Shown one piece after another: positions 26,794 through 35,962 of a stretch of 64,000 nt of DNA. The notes under the pieces are model-generated. The model was given only the letters and a program-made list of their open reading frames with translations. It was not told the DNA's origin and ran no database searches. A program made the translations under genes and the position numbers. The DNA is from Paraburkholderia madseniana (lineage in GTDB: Bacteria > Pseudomonadota > Gammaproteobacteria > Burkholderiales > Burkholderiaceae): assembly GCF_009690905.1 (NCBI RefSeq), contig NZ_VOSW01000044.1:17191-81190 (forward strand), in the 5' to 3' direction. Every line of letters starts with the position of its first letter. Position 1 is the stretch's first letter.

Positions 26794-26809
26794 TGCATCA
26801 TCCGGGCCA
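26794..26809 (-). promoter_or_regulatory. Possible sigma-54 promoter for the LRAT-like gene
   Basis: The minus strand reads TGGCCCGGATGATGCA: GG-N10-GC spacing is right, and the -24 box differs from TGGCAC at one base. The expected start is ~32 bases before the ATG. Weaker than the peptide-gene promoters. Confidence 0.4.
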
Positions 26810-27133
26810 TGTCGGGAAAAGCCTTTATTTAAAGGGCTGACAGGAATTGGGAGGCATTCTGAGTGCGGCAGATGTCCGTTGAGATCCGACACAAATCAAG
26901 CCGATCTGTTGGCAGACGTCGATCATTTGGAGCGTAGGTTGAGCCACAGCGAGTCGGTTCGCCAGGGGCCGGGAGTCCGGCCAATGTGTTGGGTCCTGCA
27001 CCGGTGTGAGTGCCCGGATGTTGGCTGCATCCCGACCTCTCCAGCTCTGCACGAACAGGCGCTGCCTGCCCACGTGCGCGGAATCGCCCACCAATCAATG
27101 CGTTACGAGAAAGCGCCCGCTCGAGCCGCAAAC
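26810..27133. other. Regulatory gap between the LRAT-like gene and peptide gene 1
   Basis: No supported gene. It contains a palindrome CAGGC-GCT-GCCTG at 27056-27068, about 70 bases upstream of the sigma-54 promoter. That is the distance range of an enhancer-binding site, although short for one. Confidence 0.35.
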
Positions 27134-27149
27134 TGGCACAGCACTTGCA
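27134..27149 (+). promoter_or_regulatory. Sigma-54 promoter of peptide gene 1
   Basis: TGGCACAGCACTTGCA is an essentially perfect -24/-12 promoter (TGGCAC, N5, TTGCA; GG-N10-GC). The transcript would start near 27160, 50 bases before the ATG. Confidence 0.82.
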
Positions 27150-27210
27150 CCATCACGTTCAATTCCTTTTCAACCGCGCGCCCGACGCACGCGGCCAACC
27201 GGAGAACGAT

Positions 27211-27498
27211 ATGGCTTCCATCACAGTAAACGACCTCTCGCTGAACCTCGCGCTCGACCGTAAAGCAATGACGGCGATCCGCGGCGGCGGCGGTGCGCCG
27301 TGGGTGTACGGCTGGATTCAGCCCTATGTGCGGGAAACGCCGAGCATCGGTCCCGTCGTGAACCTGTACGACATCTCGAACAACTTCTATGCTAACCAGA
27401 TGATCAACACGTTCCAGTCGGTTGACGTACGCAACACCGGTGCGAACTCGAACATCAACGTCTCCCCGGACGCACGCAGCAGAAACGATACGGTGTAA
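27211..27498 (+). CDS. Double-glycine-leader peptide 1
   Basis: 95 residues with a 26-residue leader ending in DRKAMTAIRGG; cleavage after Gly26 would release a 69-residue peptide starting GGAPW. The leader shares DL-x5-LD-x2-AM-x-A-x2-GG with four other genes in this window. The mature part has no cysteine, an aromatic N-terminal stretch (WVYGWIQPY) and an Asn-rich C-terminal half (ANSNINVSPDARS). A C39 exporter that would cut after GG is encoded nearby. GGAGA precedes the ATG. The phosphatase gene follows 5 bases after the stop. The role is unknown: bacteriocin-like, signal or structural peptide. Confidence 0.8.
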   Translation: MASITVNDLSLNLALDRKAMTAIRGGGGAPWVYGWIQPYVRETPSIGPVVNLYDISNNFYANQMINTFQSVDVRNTGANSNINVSPDARSRNDTV

Positions 27499-27503
27499 CC
27501 CTT

Positions 27504-28274
27504 GTGACCTGTCCGAGCCAATTTCGATGGACGTCGTCCGCGCGGTCCGACGCCGGACGCGTCCGTGAAATCAACGAAGATGCCTGCCTCGCCCAGCCCG
27601 AACCCGGACGCTGGGCCGTCGCCGATGGCATGGGCGGGCACGCGGTCGGCGATCTGGCGAGCCGCGTGGTGATCGATTCGCTGAGCCGGCTCGCGCCGCC
27701 GCTCGCGATGAAAACCTGCATCGCCGACGCGCGAGCACGGCTGCAAAAGGCCAACCGCCAACTGAGAGACGAAGCCGCGCGCCGCCAGGTGCAACGGATC
27801 GGCAGCACCGTCATCGTGCTGCTCGCGTGCGACCGCTTCTGCGGTTACCTATGGGCCGGCGACAGTCGTCTCTATCTGTATCGCGAAGGGCAATTGCGGC
27901 AACTCACGCGCGATCATAGTCAGGTGGAAGAACTCAAATCGCTCGGCGTGATTACCGACGAAGAAGCGCGCCATCACCCGGCGCAGCACATGATCACGCG
28001 CGCGGTGGGCGCCACGGACGTGCTCGAACTCGACGACGATGCAATCGAAGTCGCGGACGGCGACGTTTTCCTGCTTTGCAGCGATGGGCTCAGCAACGAA
28101 GTCAGCGATGCGGAAATACTGGCGGTGCTGACCTCGGTGGCATGCGAGCGCGCGTCCGATGAACTGGTCGAACTGGCCATTGCGCACGGTGGACGTGACA
28201 ATGTCACCGCCGTGGTGGTGCAGGCTGAAGATCCGTATGCGTCAGACAAAACCCTGCTGAACCCCGCGCCTTGA
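27504..28274 (+). CDS. PP2C-type Ser/Thr protein phosphatase
   Basis: 256 residues with the metal-binding motifs of the PPM/PP2C family: Asp16 region SDAGRVREINEDA, DGMGGH (41-46), SDGLSNEV and GGRDNVTAVV. Length and content match the stand-alone PppA/Stp type; no membrane segment. The GTG start at 27504 lies 5 bases after peptide gene 1, so it is in the same sigma-54-driven transcript. It probably reverses phosphorylation by the membrane Ser/Thr kinase encoded at 44.6-46.8 kb. Confidence 0.9.
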   Translation: MTCPSQFRWTSSARSDAGRVREINEDACLAQPEPGRWAVADGMGGHAVGDLASRVVIDSLSRLAPPLAMKTCIADARARLQKANRQLRDEAARRQVQRIGSTVIVLLACDRFCGYLWAGDSRLYLYREGQLRQLTRDHSQVEELKSLGVITDEEARHHPAQHMITRAVGATDVLELDDDAIEVADGDVFLLCSDGLSNEVSDAEILAVLTSVACERASDELVELAIAHGGRDNVTAVVVQAEDPYASDKTLLNPAP

Positions 28275-28477
28275 ACACACAGTTGGAAAGAAATTGCAAT
28301 TTATGTGTGTTCTTCCTAATATCCACCCAACATTCGGATGGGTAGTATCCCTCCCGTGAGCGTACTGCATTGCAATACGCAACCGTCGGCGCCTTGTCCA
28401 CGCGTTCAGGCGGACAACACCCACGCCCTTGGCCTTGATCGCTCAAGGGCTTGACGCAATCACGAGTGGGGCGCGCC

Positions 28478-29329
28478 ATGGAGTTTTTGGAAAAAAACGT
28501 CGCGACGGAATTGATCGAGCGGAAGGATCACGCCCTCGAACATGTCGGGTTGGATGGCGAGAAGCGGACGTATTTCCCGGCCAGGTCAATGTGGTTGCGG
28601 TTGGAACAGCTCCATGTGGCGCAACAGCTCGCAGAGCCTCTGGACGCAGACAAACAGCCAACACTTTCCACGTCGCTGCACGGAGTGGCACATCTCGATG
28701 GCCAGGAGCTGTCGATCATCGGCGACGCTGAACACGCGATGCTCGCCGTTGAGGTGTCCTTCGAGGCCCGCGACGTCAGCAAGGCTGACCGCTTAGGTCT
28801 GCGCGAGTTGGAGGACGAACTCGGTACTTCGTTTGCCGACGTGCCGCTCGGTACTGCTCGTCTCGGTGTCAATCGGGCCGACGCAGAGACCGGCGAACCC
28901 GATCAGTGGTGGCTCGCCTGCCACATTCCCGAAGCCTGTATACATGCGCTTTCGAAGGCGACGTCTGACGGCCGGTTTGGCGCAGTCGAGTTGGGACTGG
29001 CGCTGCGACACCTCTACACGGCCGAAAGTGCTATGGCTAACCCTCGGCGCGAGCCGGACCTTTTTCTCAGGCCCAACAAAAGCGACGGCGCAATTGAATG
29101 TCCGGAAATCGCAGTTGGCTACGTCACCCACCTTCGTATCGACCTCGCAACTGCTCAATTGCGTAGCGCAACGACGAGCGGCGGCCGCGCTGATGACTTA
29201 ATGGCGAATCCTGTCGCGGACGCCGTGAACTCACTGGCTGTCAGGCTCACCAGCCTCATGACCACGGTAAGATGGATTGGCTTCTTCATCGGCATATTGC
29301 TCTTTCTTGAAGTTCTCGAGAGGCTCTGA
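28478..29329 (+). CDS. Unknown protein with a C-terminal membrane anchor
   Basis: 283 residues, mostly soluble and acidic, with a single hydrophobic segment at the extreme C-terminus (WIGFFIGILLFLEVLERL), i.e. a tail-anchored topology facing the cytoplasm. No domain recognised. The ATG at 28478 was chosen over a TTG at 28451; neither has a good ribosome site. It stands between the phosphatase and the convergent activator gene, so a role in the peptide system is possible but unproven. Composition is somewhat less GC-biased than that of its neighbours. Confidence 0.65.
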   Translation: MEFLEKNVATELIERKDHALEHVGLDGEKRTYFPARSMWLRLEQLHVAQQLAEPLDADKQPTLSTSLHGVAHLDGQELSIIGDAEHAMLAVEVSFEARDVSKADRLGLRELEDELGTSFADVPLGTARLGVNRADAETGEPDQWWLACHIPEACIHALSKATSDGRFGAVELGLALRHLYTAESAMANPRREPDLFLRPNKSDGAIECPEIAVGYVTHLRIDLATAQLRSATTSGGRADDLMANPVADAVNSLAVRLTSLMTTVRWIGFFIGILLFLEVLERL

Positions 29330-29364
29330 TCAGGCACGCCCGAAAGCCGTCGAAGCATCCAGCC

Positions 29365-30720
29365 TCAACTATCGCTGTCTTCCTCATCGTGCTCGTCAGC
29401 GCCGTTTCTGTTCGTGGGCGGTGCATTGCGATTGCGAAAATCCTTCGAATGCAGGCCATGCTTCTTCAGAAGCATTTGCAGATGCGAGCGGTTCATATCG
29501 ATGCGCCGCGCCAGCTCCGCAACGGTGCCGCTCACTTCGCGCAAGCCACGCTCCAGGAAGGCTTTTTCCGCGTCGTCGCTCGCGGCGCGCTTCGCGTCGC
29601 TCAGCGACATCAGATTCGCCACGCTGATCGGCTCCTGTCCCGTCGCAGTGACTACATTGGACACAGCCGCGGCTGACCCGGGCGCGGCCGGCCGCATGTC
29701 CACCGGCAGATGATCGACATCCGCCATGTCGCCGGCCAGACACGACACGCGATACATCACGTTGCGCAGCTCACGAATATTGCCCGGGTACGCATAGTTC
29801 AGCAGAAAGTCCCGAAGCCGCGGCGTCAATCTGACCGGCCTGCGTTTTAGCGTTCCGGCGGCTTCATCGCCGAACCAGGCAATCAGCAGCGGTATCTCAT
29901 CGCGCCTCTCGCGCAGCGGCGGCAACGTGACATGAATTACGCTGAGACGGTAGAACAGGTCCTCGCGGAACTTGCCCTCTTCGCTGAGTTGCCGCAGATT
30001 GCGATTGGTCGCGGCGACGATGCGTGTATCGACAGCAATCGTTTCATCGGAGCCCACGCGCTGAATCTCGTGCGCTTCCAGTACGCGCAGCAGCTTCACC
30101 TGGCCGGCCAGCGGCAACTCGCCGATTTCGTCGAGAAAGATCGTGCCGGTATGCGCGCTTTCGAATTTGCCTTTGCGGTCGTTCGAGGCTCCCGTGAACG
30201 CGCCCTTGCGATGACCGAACAATTCCGACTCCAGCAGATTGTCCGGAATCGCACCGCAATTCACGGAGATAAAGGGCTTGTCCGAGCGCGAACCATTCGC
30301 GTGAATCACCTTCGCCATCAGCTCCTTACCGGTGCCGCTTTCGCCGTCGATCAACACCGGCAAATCGGTCGGCGCCGCCTTCTCGGCGATTTCGAGCGAT
30401 TCAAGCAAACGCGGATTGTCACCGAACGTCCCTTCGAAAATGAAGCTGCGCTCGATCAATGCCTTTCTGCGCGCACCACGCGATTGATCCGCAGCCGCAG
30501 CGGGCTCAGCGGCCGTTGCGGCCTGTACGAAGCGCTCCTTGTGCGAAAGTTGCATGACTTCGTCGCGCAACGAGGTGGCTTGCCGGAGCAGCTTGTCGAT
30601 GTCGGCGCGCTCGAGCCGGGATGACCAACGCAGCGTCGAGCGCAAAATCTCGATGCGTTCGATCAAACCCGCGTATGAAATCGCCGGGCTGAGCTCTTCT
30701 ACCTGGTCGAGTATCTTCAT
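29365..30720 (-). CDS. Sigma-54 enhancer-binding activator (AAA+/Fis type)
   Basis: 451 residues: an N-terminal helical region of ~90 residues with no recognised sensor domain, an AAA+ domain with Walker A GESGTGKE (126-133), the sigma-54 contact loop GAFTGA (173-178), Walker B IFLDEIG and the R-finger region FREDLFYRL, and a C-terminal Fis-type helix-turn-helix (TVAELARRIDMNRSHLQMLLKKHGL). Its ATG overlaps the exporter's stop as ATGA, so the two are translationally coupled. The three sigma-54 promoters of the peptide genes are its obvious targets. With no receiver or GAF domain, its activity may be set by a protein partner such as the FHA protein or kinase. Confidence 0.92.
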   Translation of the reverse strand: MKILDQVEELSPAISYAGLIERIEILRSTLRWSSRLERADIDKLLRQATSLRDEVMQLSHKERFVQAATAAEPAAAADQSRGARRKALIERSFIFEGTFGDNPRLLESLEIAEKAAPTDLPVLIDGESGTGKELMAKVIHANGSRSDKPFISVNCGAIPDNLLESELFGHRKGAFTGASNDRKGKFESAHTGTIFLDEIGELPLAGQVKLLRVLEAHEIQRVGSDETIAVDTRIVAATNRNLRQLSEEGKFREDLFYRLSVIHVTLPPLRERRDEIPLLIAWFGDEAAGTLKRRPVRLTPRLRDFLLNYAYPGNIRELRNVMYRVSCLAGDMADVDHLPVDMRPAAPGSAAAVSNVVTATGQEPISVANLMSLSDAKRAASDDAEKAFLERGLREVSGTVAELARRIDMNRSHLQMLLKKHGLHSKDFRNRNAPPTNRNGADEHDEEDSDS

Positions 30721-33700
30721 CACGCACTCAACTGTTTCTGGACCAACTGGTAGTACATGCCGCCGCGCTGGATCAGTTCATCGTGACGGCCCTGTTCGAC
30801 AATCGCCCCTTCATACAGCACCAGAATCTTGTCCGCACGCATGATGGTGCTGAGCCGATGCGCAATGATCACCGCCGTTCGGCCCTTCAGAATGTCATGC
30901 ATATTGCCGAGGATATTGCTTTCCGATTGCGAGTCCAGCGCCGAGGTCGCCTCGTCGAAAACCAGCAGACGCGGATCGTGATACAGCGCCCGCGCGATGC
31001 ACAGCCGCTGGATCTGCCCACCGGATAAGCCAATGCCGCGTTCGCCGACAATCTGCTCGTAGCCGAGCGGCATCTTGCTGATGAACGCGTGCGCGTCGGC
31101 CATTTTCGCGACCTCCTCGATGCGGCGCCGTTCGGGCGCGTCGTCACCGCTGGCAATGTTTTCGGCAATCGTGCCGGAAAACAGCAGATTGCTCTGCATC
31201 ACATAGCCGATCTGCGCGCGGTAATAGGCTTTGTCGACCACGCCGAGGTCGTAGCCGTCGATGGTCATCTTGCCCTCGGTCGGCGCGTAAAAGCCGACCA
31301 GCAGCTTGGCGAGCGTCGTCTTGCCGGAACCGCTGCGACCCACAATCGCCACCAGTTCACCGGGCTTGATGTCGAAGCTGATATTTTCCAGTACGTACGC
31401 CGAGTCGTCCTCGCCGTAGCGGAAGTAGACGCCGCTAAAACTGATTTCGCCTTGCAGTTCCGGCAGCATCACGCGCGAAGGCAAATCCTGCGGCTTCTGC
31501 TCCGGCTCGATATCGAGCACATCGCCGAGGCGTTCCATCGCCACGCCAGCGTCGTTCAACATGCTCCATAAGCCGACCAGTCCCATCAGCGGACCCAGCA
31601 CGCTGCCCATGAACGCATTGAACGCAATCAACTGACCAATGGTCATTTCGCGCGCCAGCACCAGATTTGCGCCGACCCAAAGGATGGCGATCGTCGTCGC
31701 CGCGTTCAGCAACTGGCTGCCGAGCCCAATGAGAATGTTGAAGGCGTGCGCCCGGTATTGCACTTCGAGCGCCTTCGCGTACTTCTTCTCCCAGCGCAAG
31801 CGCACCGGTCGTTCGATACCCATACCCTTGATAGTCTCGACACCGGCGAGCGCTTCCATCAGAAACGACTTCGACTCGGTCGAGGCCGTGAATACCTCAC
31901 GCGCATAGTTCTTGATCTTCGGCGTGGCTAGCGCGGTCAACGCCATGATGGGTATCACGAACGCGATCAATACCAGCGTCATCTTCACGTTGTAGACGAA
32001 CATGATCGTGAAGTAGATGAACACCATCAGCAGATTCAACGCGGTGGTCACCGTGGATTCGGTGAGGAAGGCGCGGATCGTCTGGTTCTCCTGAAAACGC
32101 GCGAAGATGTCGCCGGTCTTCCGCTTGGCGAAAAACGAGAACGGCAGCGACATGGTGTGCTTGAAGAACTGCGACATCATCGCGAAGTCCATGTTGCGCA
32201 CCATGAAATTCGCCAGATACGCGCGAATCGTCGACATCAATTGCGAAAACACATTGGCGATAATCAGGCCGCCGATCAGCAGATGCAGCAGGCTGACGTT
32301 CTGATGCACGATCACGCCGTCGAGAATGTTCTGGATGATCAGCGGCGGAATCACGCCGAGTACCTGAATCACGAACGTGGCAAGGAACAGGTGACCGAGA
32401 ATCTTCTTGTACGGCCTGAGGTAGCCGACAAAGCGTATCCACGGCGAACGCGCGGCGGACATCTGCATGAGATTCGGTCCGCCGGTAAAGAGCAGACACG
32501 TGCCGCTCCAGCCGCGTTCGAAATCCTCGACCGTCATTTTCCGGAAGCCGAGTGCCGGATCGGCGACCCACACGTAGTCCTTCGAGAGCCCGTACACCAC
32601 TACATAGTGGTAGCCCTCCCAATGCACGATGAAGGGCAGATCGAAACCGCGCAATGAATCGAATGTGCATTGCACGCCGCGTGCGGTGAAGCCGAGCGAT
32701 TCGCCCGCGCGCGCAAGACTGTCGAGCGTGGCGCCTTGTGTCGTGACGTTGGCGAGTTCACGCAGTTTGCCGAGCGTCATCGGAATGCTGTAGTGGCGGC
32801 AGACCATGGCGAGACACGCGGCGCCGCAATCCATTTCTTCGGCCTGTTCGACCAGCGCAAAGCGCTTGATGACCTTTTCGCCGAACTCGGGTTTGGTCTG
32901 CAGGTCGAGCATCAAAGGCAGTTTGCGCCGCTGCTCCAGGCGCTTTTGCCGCTGCAATTCGCGGTCGCCGTAACGAATCCGCTCATCCAGGACTTCGCGC
33001 AGCTTCGGATTGCGTTCCAGAATGAAATGGACGGTTCGCTCCGGGATCACCAGCAGCCGCGTGTCGGTCGTCGCCACCACCGACGCCATTTGCTCCTGCC
33101 GCATCAAACACGCTTTTTCGCCGAAGATTTCGCCTTCGCCTAAGGTCGCAAGCGTGTAGTCGTGGCCTTCCTCGTGACGGACAATGCGCACGCCGCCTTG
33201 CCGCACCACATAGAGCCGCCGATCGTCGCGCCCATCCTGCTTGAGAATTTCCTTGCCCTCGGCCACCCGCTTCACGCCGACGCTGCGCACATATTCTTCG
33301 AGTTCCGCCTTGTTGAGCTTGCCGCGCAGATCGAACAACTGAGCGACGAAACCGCCGGCCGAACTGATCGCTACATAGCTCGCGATAAACGCCAACGCGG
33401 CCTGATTGCCGGCGATCACCGGCTCGATCGCGGCACGAGGAATGAACAGCAGTTCGGTCTTCGCCGACGCCCGCACCGACGCCTCATGCACGTACGCGCG
33501 CAACATCGCAATGTCGGCGAAAATCTCGCCGGTTTTGCGCACGCCCATGCTGGTTTCCTTGCCATGCTCCTCGGTGAAGATACGTACCGAGCCTGAGCGA
33601 ACCACGTAAAGACCGTCTGCCGTCTCACCCGCCGAGCACACCGTTTCGCCGAACGAATAGAAGCGTGCCTGCGCATATTCGGCAAGACGCTCGATCTCGT

Positions 33701-33776
33701 CGCGCGAAAACGGCGAGAGAATTTCCACCGAGGTGAGAAACTCGGCAGCGGAGGGCGCGGTCTGGGGTGCATCCAT
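30720..33776 (-). CDS. Peptidase-C39 ABC exporter with two N-terminal cyclic-nucleotide-binding-type domains
   Basis: 1018 residues. Two CRP-type beta-barrel domains (~15-130 and ~155-270), a C39 peptidase domain with oxyanion Gln311, Cys317 (EEMDCGAACLAMV), His390 (HYVVVYGL) and Asp406 (ADPALG), six membrane helices (~455-730), and an ATPase with Walker A GRSGSGKTT, signature LSGGQIQR and Walker B LVFDEATSALD. The catalytic triad is intact, so it should cut GG leaders and export the cargo. The double sensor domain recalls the NHLM-bacteriocin and cyanobacterial HetC-type exporters. It is cotranscribed with an isomerase, an HlyD adaptor and an FHA protein. Confidence 0.93.
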   Translation of the reverse strand: MDAPQTAPSAAEFLTSVEILSPFSRDEIERLAEYAQARFYSFGETVCSAGETADGLYVVRSGSVRIFTEEHGKETSMGVRKTGEIFADIAMLRAYVHEASVRASAKTELLFIPRAAIEPVIAGNQAALAFIASYVAISSAGGFVAQLFDLRGKLNKAELEEYVRSVGVKRVAEGKEILKQDGRDDRRLYVVRQGGVRIVRHEEGHDYTLATLGEGEIFGEKACLMRQEQMASVVATTDTRLLVIPERTVHFILERNPKLREVLDERIRYGDRELQRQKRLEQRRKLPLMLDLQTKPEFGEKVIKRFALVEQAEEMDCGAACLAMVCRHYSIPMTLGKLRELANVTTQGATLDSLARAGESLGFTARGVQCTFDSLRGFDLPFIVHWEGYHYVVVYGLSKDYVWVADPALGFRKMTVEDFERGWSGTCLLFTGGPNLMQMSAARSPWIRFVGYLRPYKKILGHLFLATFVIQVLGVIPPLIIQNILDGVIVHQNVSLLHLLIGGLIIANVFSQLMSTIRAYLANFMVRNMDFAMMSQFFKHTMSLPFSFFAKRKTGDIFARFQENQTIRAFLTESTVTTALNLLMVFIYFTIMFVYNVKMTLVLIAFVIPIMALTALATPKIKNYAREVFTASTESKSFLMEALAGVETIKGMGIERPVRLRWEKKYAKALEVQYRAHAFNILIGLGSQLLNAATTIAILWVGANLVLAREMTIGQLIAFNAFMGSVLGPLMGLVGLWSMLNDAGVAMERLGDVLDIEPEQKPQDLPSRVMLPELQGEISFSGVYFRYGEDDSAYVLENISFDIKPGELVAIVGRSGSGKTTLAKLLVGFYAPTEGKMTIDGYDLGVVDKAYYRAQIGYVMQSNLLFSGTIAENIASGDDAPERRRIEEVAKMADAHAFISKMPLGYEQIVGERGIGLSGGQIQRLCIARALYHDPRLLVFDEATSALDSQSESNILGNMHDILKGRTAVIIAHRLSTIMRADKILVLYEGAIVEQGRHDELIQRGGMYYQLVQKQLSA

Positions 33777-33798
33777 GGGCTTGCGGACCTCGGTTCGG

Positions 33799-34551
33799 CT
33801 AGCGTGCTTCGATCACATGTTCCTGCGAGCGCGCAATCAGCCAGCTCTCGCGCAGCAGACGTCTCACTTCAGAGGCGACATCCGCGTCGAGCATCGCCGG
33901 ATATTTCGCCGTCACGGCAAAAATCTCGAAGCACGAGCGATCCGCCGACGGAAATGGCCCAAGCAAGTCGCCCACCGCCGCGTTGAAAATCTTCGCCTCG
34001 ATGTCCGGCTTCAACGATCCGCGCAACACTTTGCCGATCACGCCGCCGGCTTCGCGCGTATCCGCAATCGAATGCTCGCGCGCCATGTCGGCGAAACTGT
34101 CGGGATCGTCGTGCAGGTACGAGATCATTTCCTTCGCCTTGCCTTCGCTGTCGAGCACGATATGGCTCACCTCGATCGCGTCGAACTTCGGCGAATTCAG
34201 CGCAAAGTAATCCTTGATCGCCGCCTCGTTGCCGACCACGTCGAGCATCTTCTCCTGATACAGCCCGTCCGTAATGAAGGCCTCGAACTCGTCGAGACTC
34301 ACGCCGAGCGCATCGAGGTACTGATTCATATCCGTCGCGCGATGCAAGCCGCGCACGCGGCGGAACTGATCGGCGCGCTGCTGGATGTCGTCGGCAGTAA
34401 CGGCAATGCCCTGCTTCTTGGCCGCATGCACCGTGAGCTTGTCGCGCACGATCTGCTCGATCAGGCTATCGAACTGGCCGGTCAGTTTCAGAAGACGAAT
34501 GAACTCGGAAACGTCCACGACTTCGTCATCGATTCGCACTATCGCGGTCAT
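33799..34551 (-). CDS. Parvulin/SurA-like peptidyl-prolyl isomerase, cytoplasmic
   Basis: 250 residues: a SurA-N-like helical part (LIEQIVRDKLTVHAAKKQGI) and a parvulin rotamase part (VSHIVLDSEGKAKEMI, SIADTREAGGVIGKVLRGSL). It lacks a signal peptide, so it presumably acts in the cytoplasm on the precursor peptides or the exporter. The same isomerase-HlyD-C39 exporter combination exists in cyanobacterial HetC-like loci. GGAG lies 8 bases upstream of the ATG; 22 bases separate it from the exporter gene. Confidence 0.85.
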   Translation of the reverse strand: MTAIVRIDDEVVDVSEFIRLLKLTGQFDSLIEQIVRDKLTVHAAKKQGIAVTADDIQQRADQFRRVRGLHRATDMNQYLDALGVSLDEFEAFITDGLYQEKMLDVVGNEAAIKDYFALNSPKFDAIEVSHIVLDSEGKAKEMISYLHDDPDSFADMAREHSIADTREAGGVIGKVLRGSLKPDIEAKIFNAAVGDLLGPFPSADRSCFEIFAVTAKYPAMLDADVASEVRRLLRESWLIARSQEHVIEAR

Positions 34552-34588
34552 GTCATCCGCTCCTTTAATTGACGTGTGATCGGCGCGC

Positions 34589-35962
34589 TCATCCCGCCAC
34601 CTGTCTGAATGGATCGAGCCCCAGATCGATCAGGCGCCGTTCGCGCACCACGATCTCCGCGCTCGCCGTCATGCCATAGCGCAGCGGATAGCGGGTGTCG
34701 GCGATCTGGTAGTAGTTCTTGTCGAGCGTGACGCGGCCCTCGTACACCGGCTGCTTGTCCTGCAAGGACGGCTTGGTGGCCGGCGAAATATAGGCGAGCG
34801 TGCCGTTGATCAGCCCGTAGCGCTGATATGGGAACGCGTTGAATTTCAGCTTCACCGGCTGGCCCTCGTGCAGAAAAGCACGATCGTGTTCGGCGATTTC
34901 GATCTTCAGCACGGGCTTCGCATCTTTTGGCGCGATGCCGCCGAGCGGCGCGTTCGCCTGGATCTTGTCGCCTCGCTGCGTGGAGGTCACGTCGGTGATG
35001 ACGCCGGAGACCGGCGCGAGGATCAGCAGGAAGTTGTCTTTGTCGATGTTCTCGAAACGGATCCGCGCGGCGGCTTCGGACACCAGGCGCGCGGTCTGAA
35101 GTTGCAGACGCAGTTTGTCTTCGGCGTCGGTGATGTCGCGGACTGCCGAGTCGTACTGGAGTTGCAGGTCGGTGGTCTGCTGCCCGCTGGTTTCGAGTTG
35201 CGCATTGGCCTGCGCGTATTCGTGGCTCAGGCGGAAATCCAGTTCCGCGAGTTTCGATTGCGCGACGCGGTAGGCGTTATCCGCTTCCATCGCGGCGGTT
35301 CGCTTCTGCTCCACCTGCAGCTCGGCGATGCCGCCGCCACCCGGCTGAGCGAACAGCCGCGAGTAACGATCCAGCTCCTGACGCGCCGCCTCACGCGTGC
35401 GGCGCGCGTTGTCGAGCACGCTGCGCGCTTCGTCGAGTTCGGCCTTCTGGCCTTCGGCGAGCTTGGTTGTGCCCTCGGAGACGCGATTTTCGTGCAGGCG
35501 GGCTTCTACTTCCATCTGCGCCTTCAGCGCGGCCGCCTTGCGTTCCATCAGCGCCTTCTTCTCGGGGAACTGCTTCCAGTCGCGCTCGGCGTCTTCGAGC
35601 TTGAGCTGCGCTTGCAGCGCGTTGCTCGCTGCTTCGATCGCGCCGCGCGCATTCAGCCGCGCCAGCACGTCGCCCTTCGACACCGGCTGCCCCTCGGCGA
35701 TGTACAGATCGGCGAGCTCGCCGTCGATCGGCGCATAGATGCGACGCACCTCCGATTCCGGCGAGAGCGTGCCTTGCGCACTGACGATCACATCCGCGCG
35801 CCCCACGAACGACCACAGCAAGCCGGCCACCACCAGCGCGACCATCGCCCAGATCAGCGCGCGAGCGAGCCGCACCGGCTCGGCGGTCAGAATCGCGATG
35901 CCTTCGACGCTGTGATCCTCCAGCGCCTCCGACAACGGTCTAGGGTGATTGTCGCGCTTCAC
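34589..35962 (-). CDS. HlyD-family membrane fusion protein
   Basis: 457 residues: one N-terminal membrane helix (35-53), a lipoyl/barrel-sandwich region (VSAQGTLSPESEVRRIYAP), a long coiled-coil hairpin (~110-290) and the C-terminal beta-barrel (PVSGVITDVTSTQRGDKI; VKLKFNAFPYQRYG). This periplasmic adaptor would link the C39 exporter to the outer-membrane factor. Its start overlaps the FHA gene by 23 bases, so the operon order is FHA, adaptor, isomerase, exporter, activator. Confidence 0.92.
   Translation of the reverse strand: MKRDNHPRPLSEALEDHSVEGIAILTAEPVRLARALIWAMVALVVAGLLWSFVGRADVIVSAQGTLSPESEVRRIYAPIDGELADLYIAEGQPVSKGDVLARLNARGAIEAASNALQAQLKLEDAERDWKQFPEKKALMERKAAALKAQMEVEARLHENRVSEGTTKLAEGQKAELDEARSVLDNARRTREAARQELDRYSRLFAQPGGGGIAELQVEQKRTAAMEADNAYRVAQSKLAELDFRLSHEYAQANAQLETSGQQTTDLQLQYDSAVRDITDAEDKLRLQLQTARLVSEAAARIRFENIDKDNFLLILAPVSGVITDVTSTQRGDKIQANAPLGGIAPKDAKPVLKIEIAEHDRAFLHEGQPVKLKFNAFPYQRYGLINGTLAYISPATKPSLQDKQPVYEGRVTLDKNYYQIADTRYPLRYGMTASAEIVVRERRLIDLGLDPFRQVAG

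Noticed and set aside
28270..28312. AACACACA / TGTGTGTT inverted repeat after the phosphatase gene
   Set aside because: Could be a weak terminator, but arms are AT-rich, the loop is long and no T-run follows; not strong enough to list.
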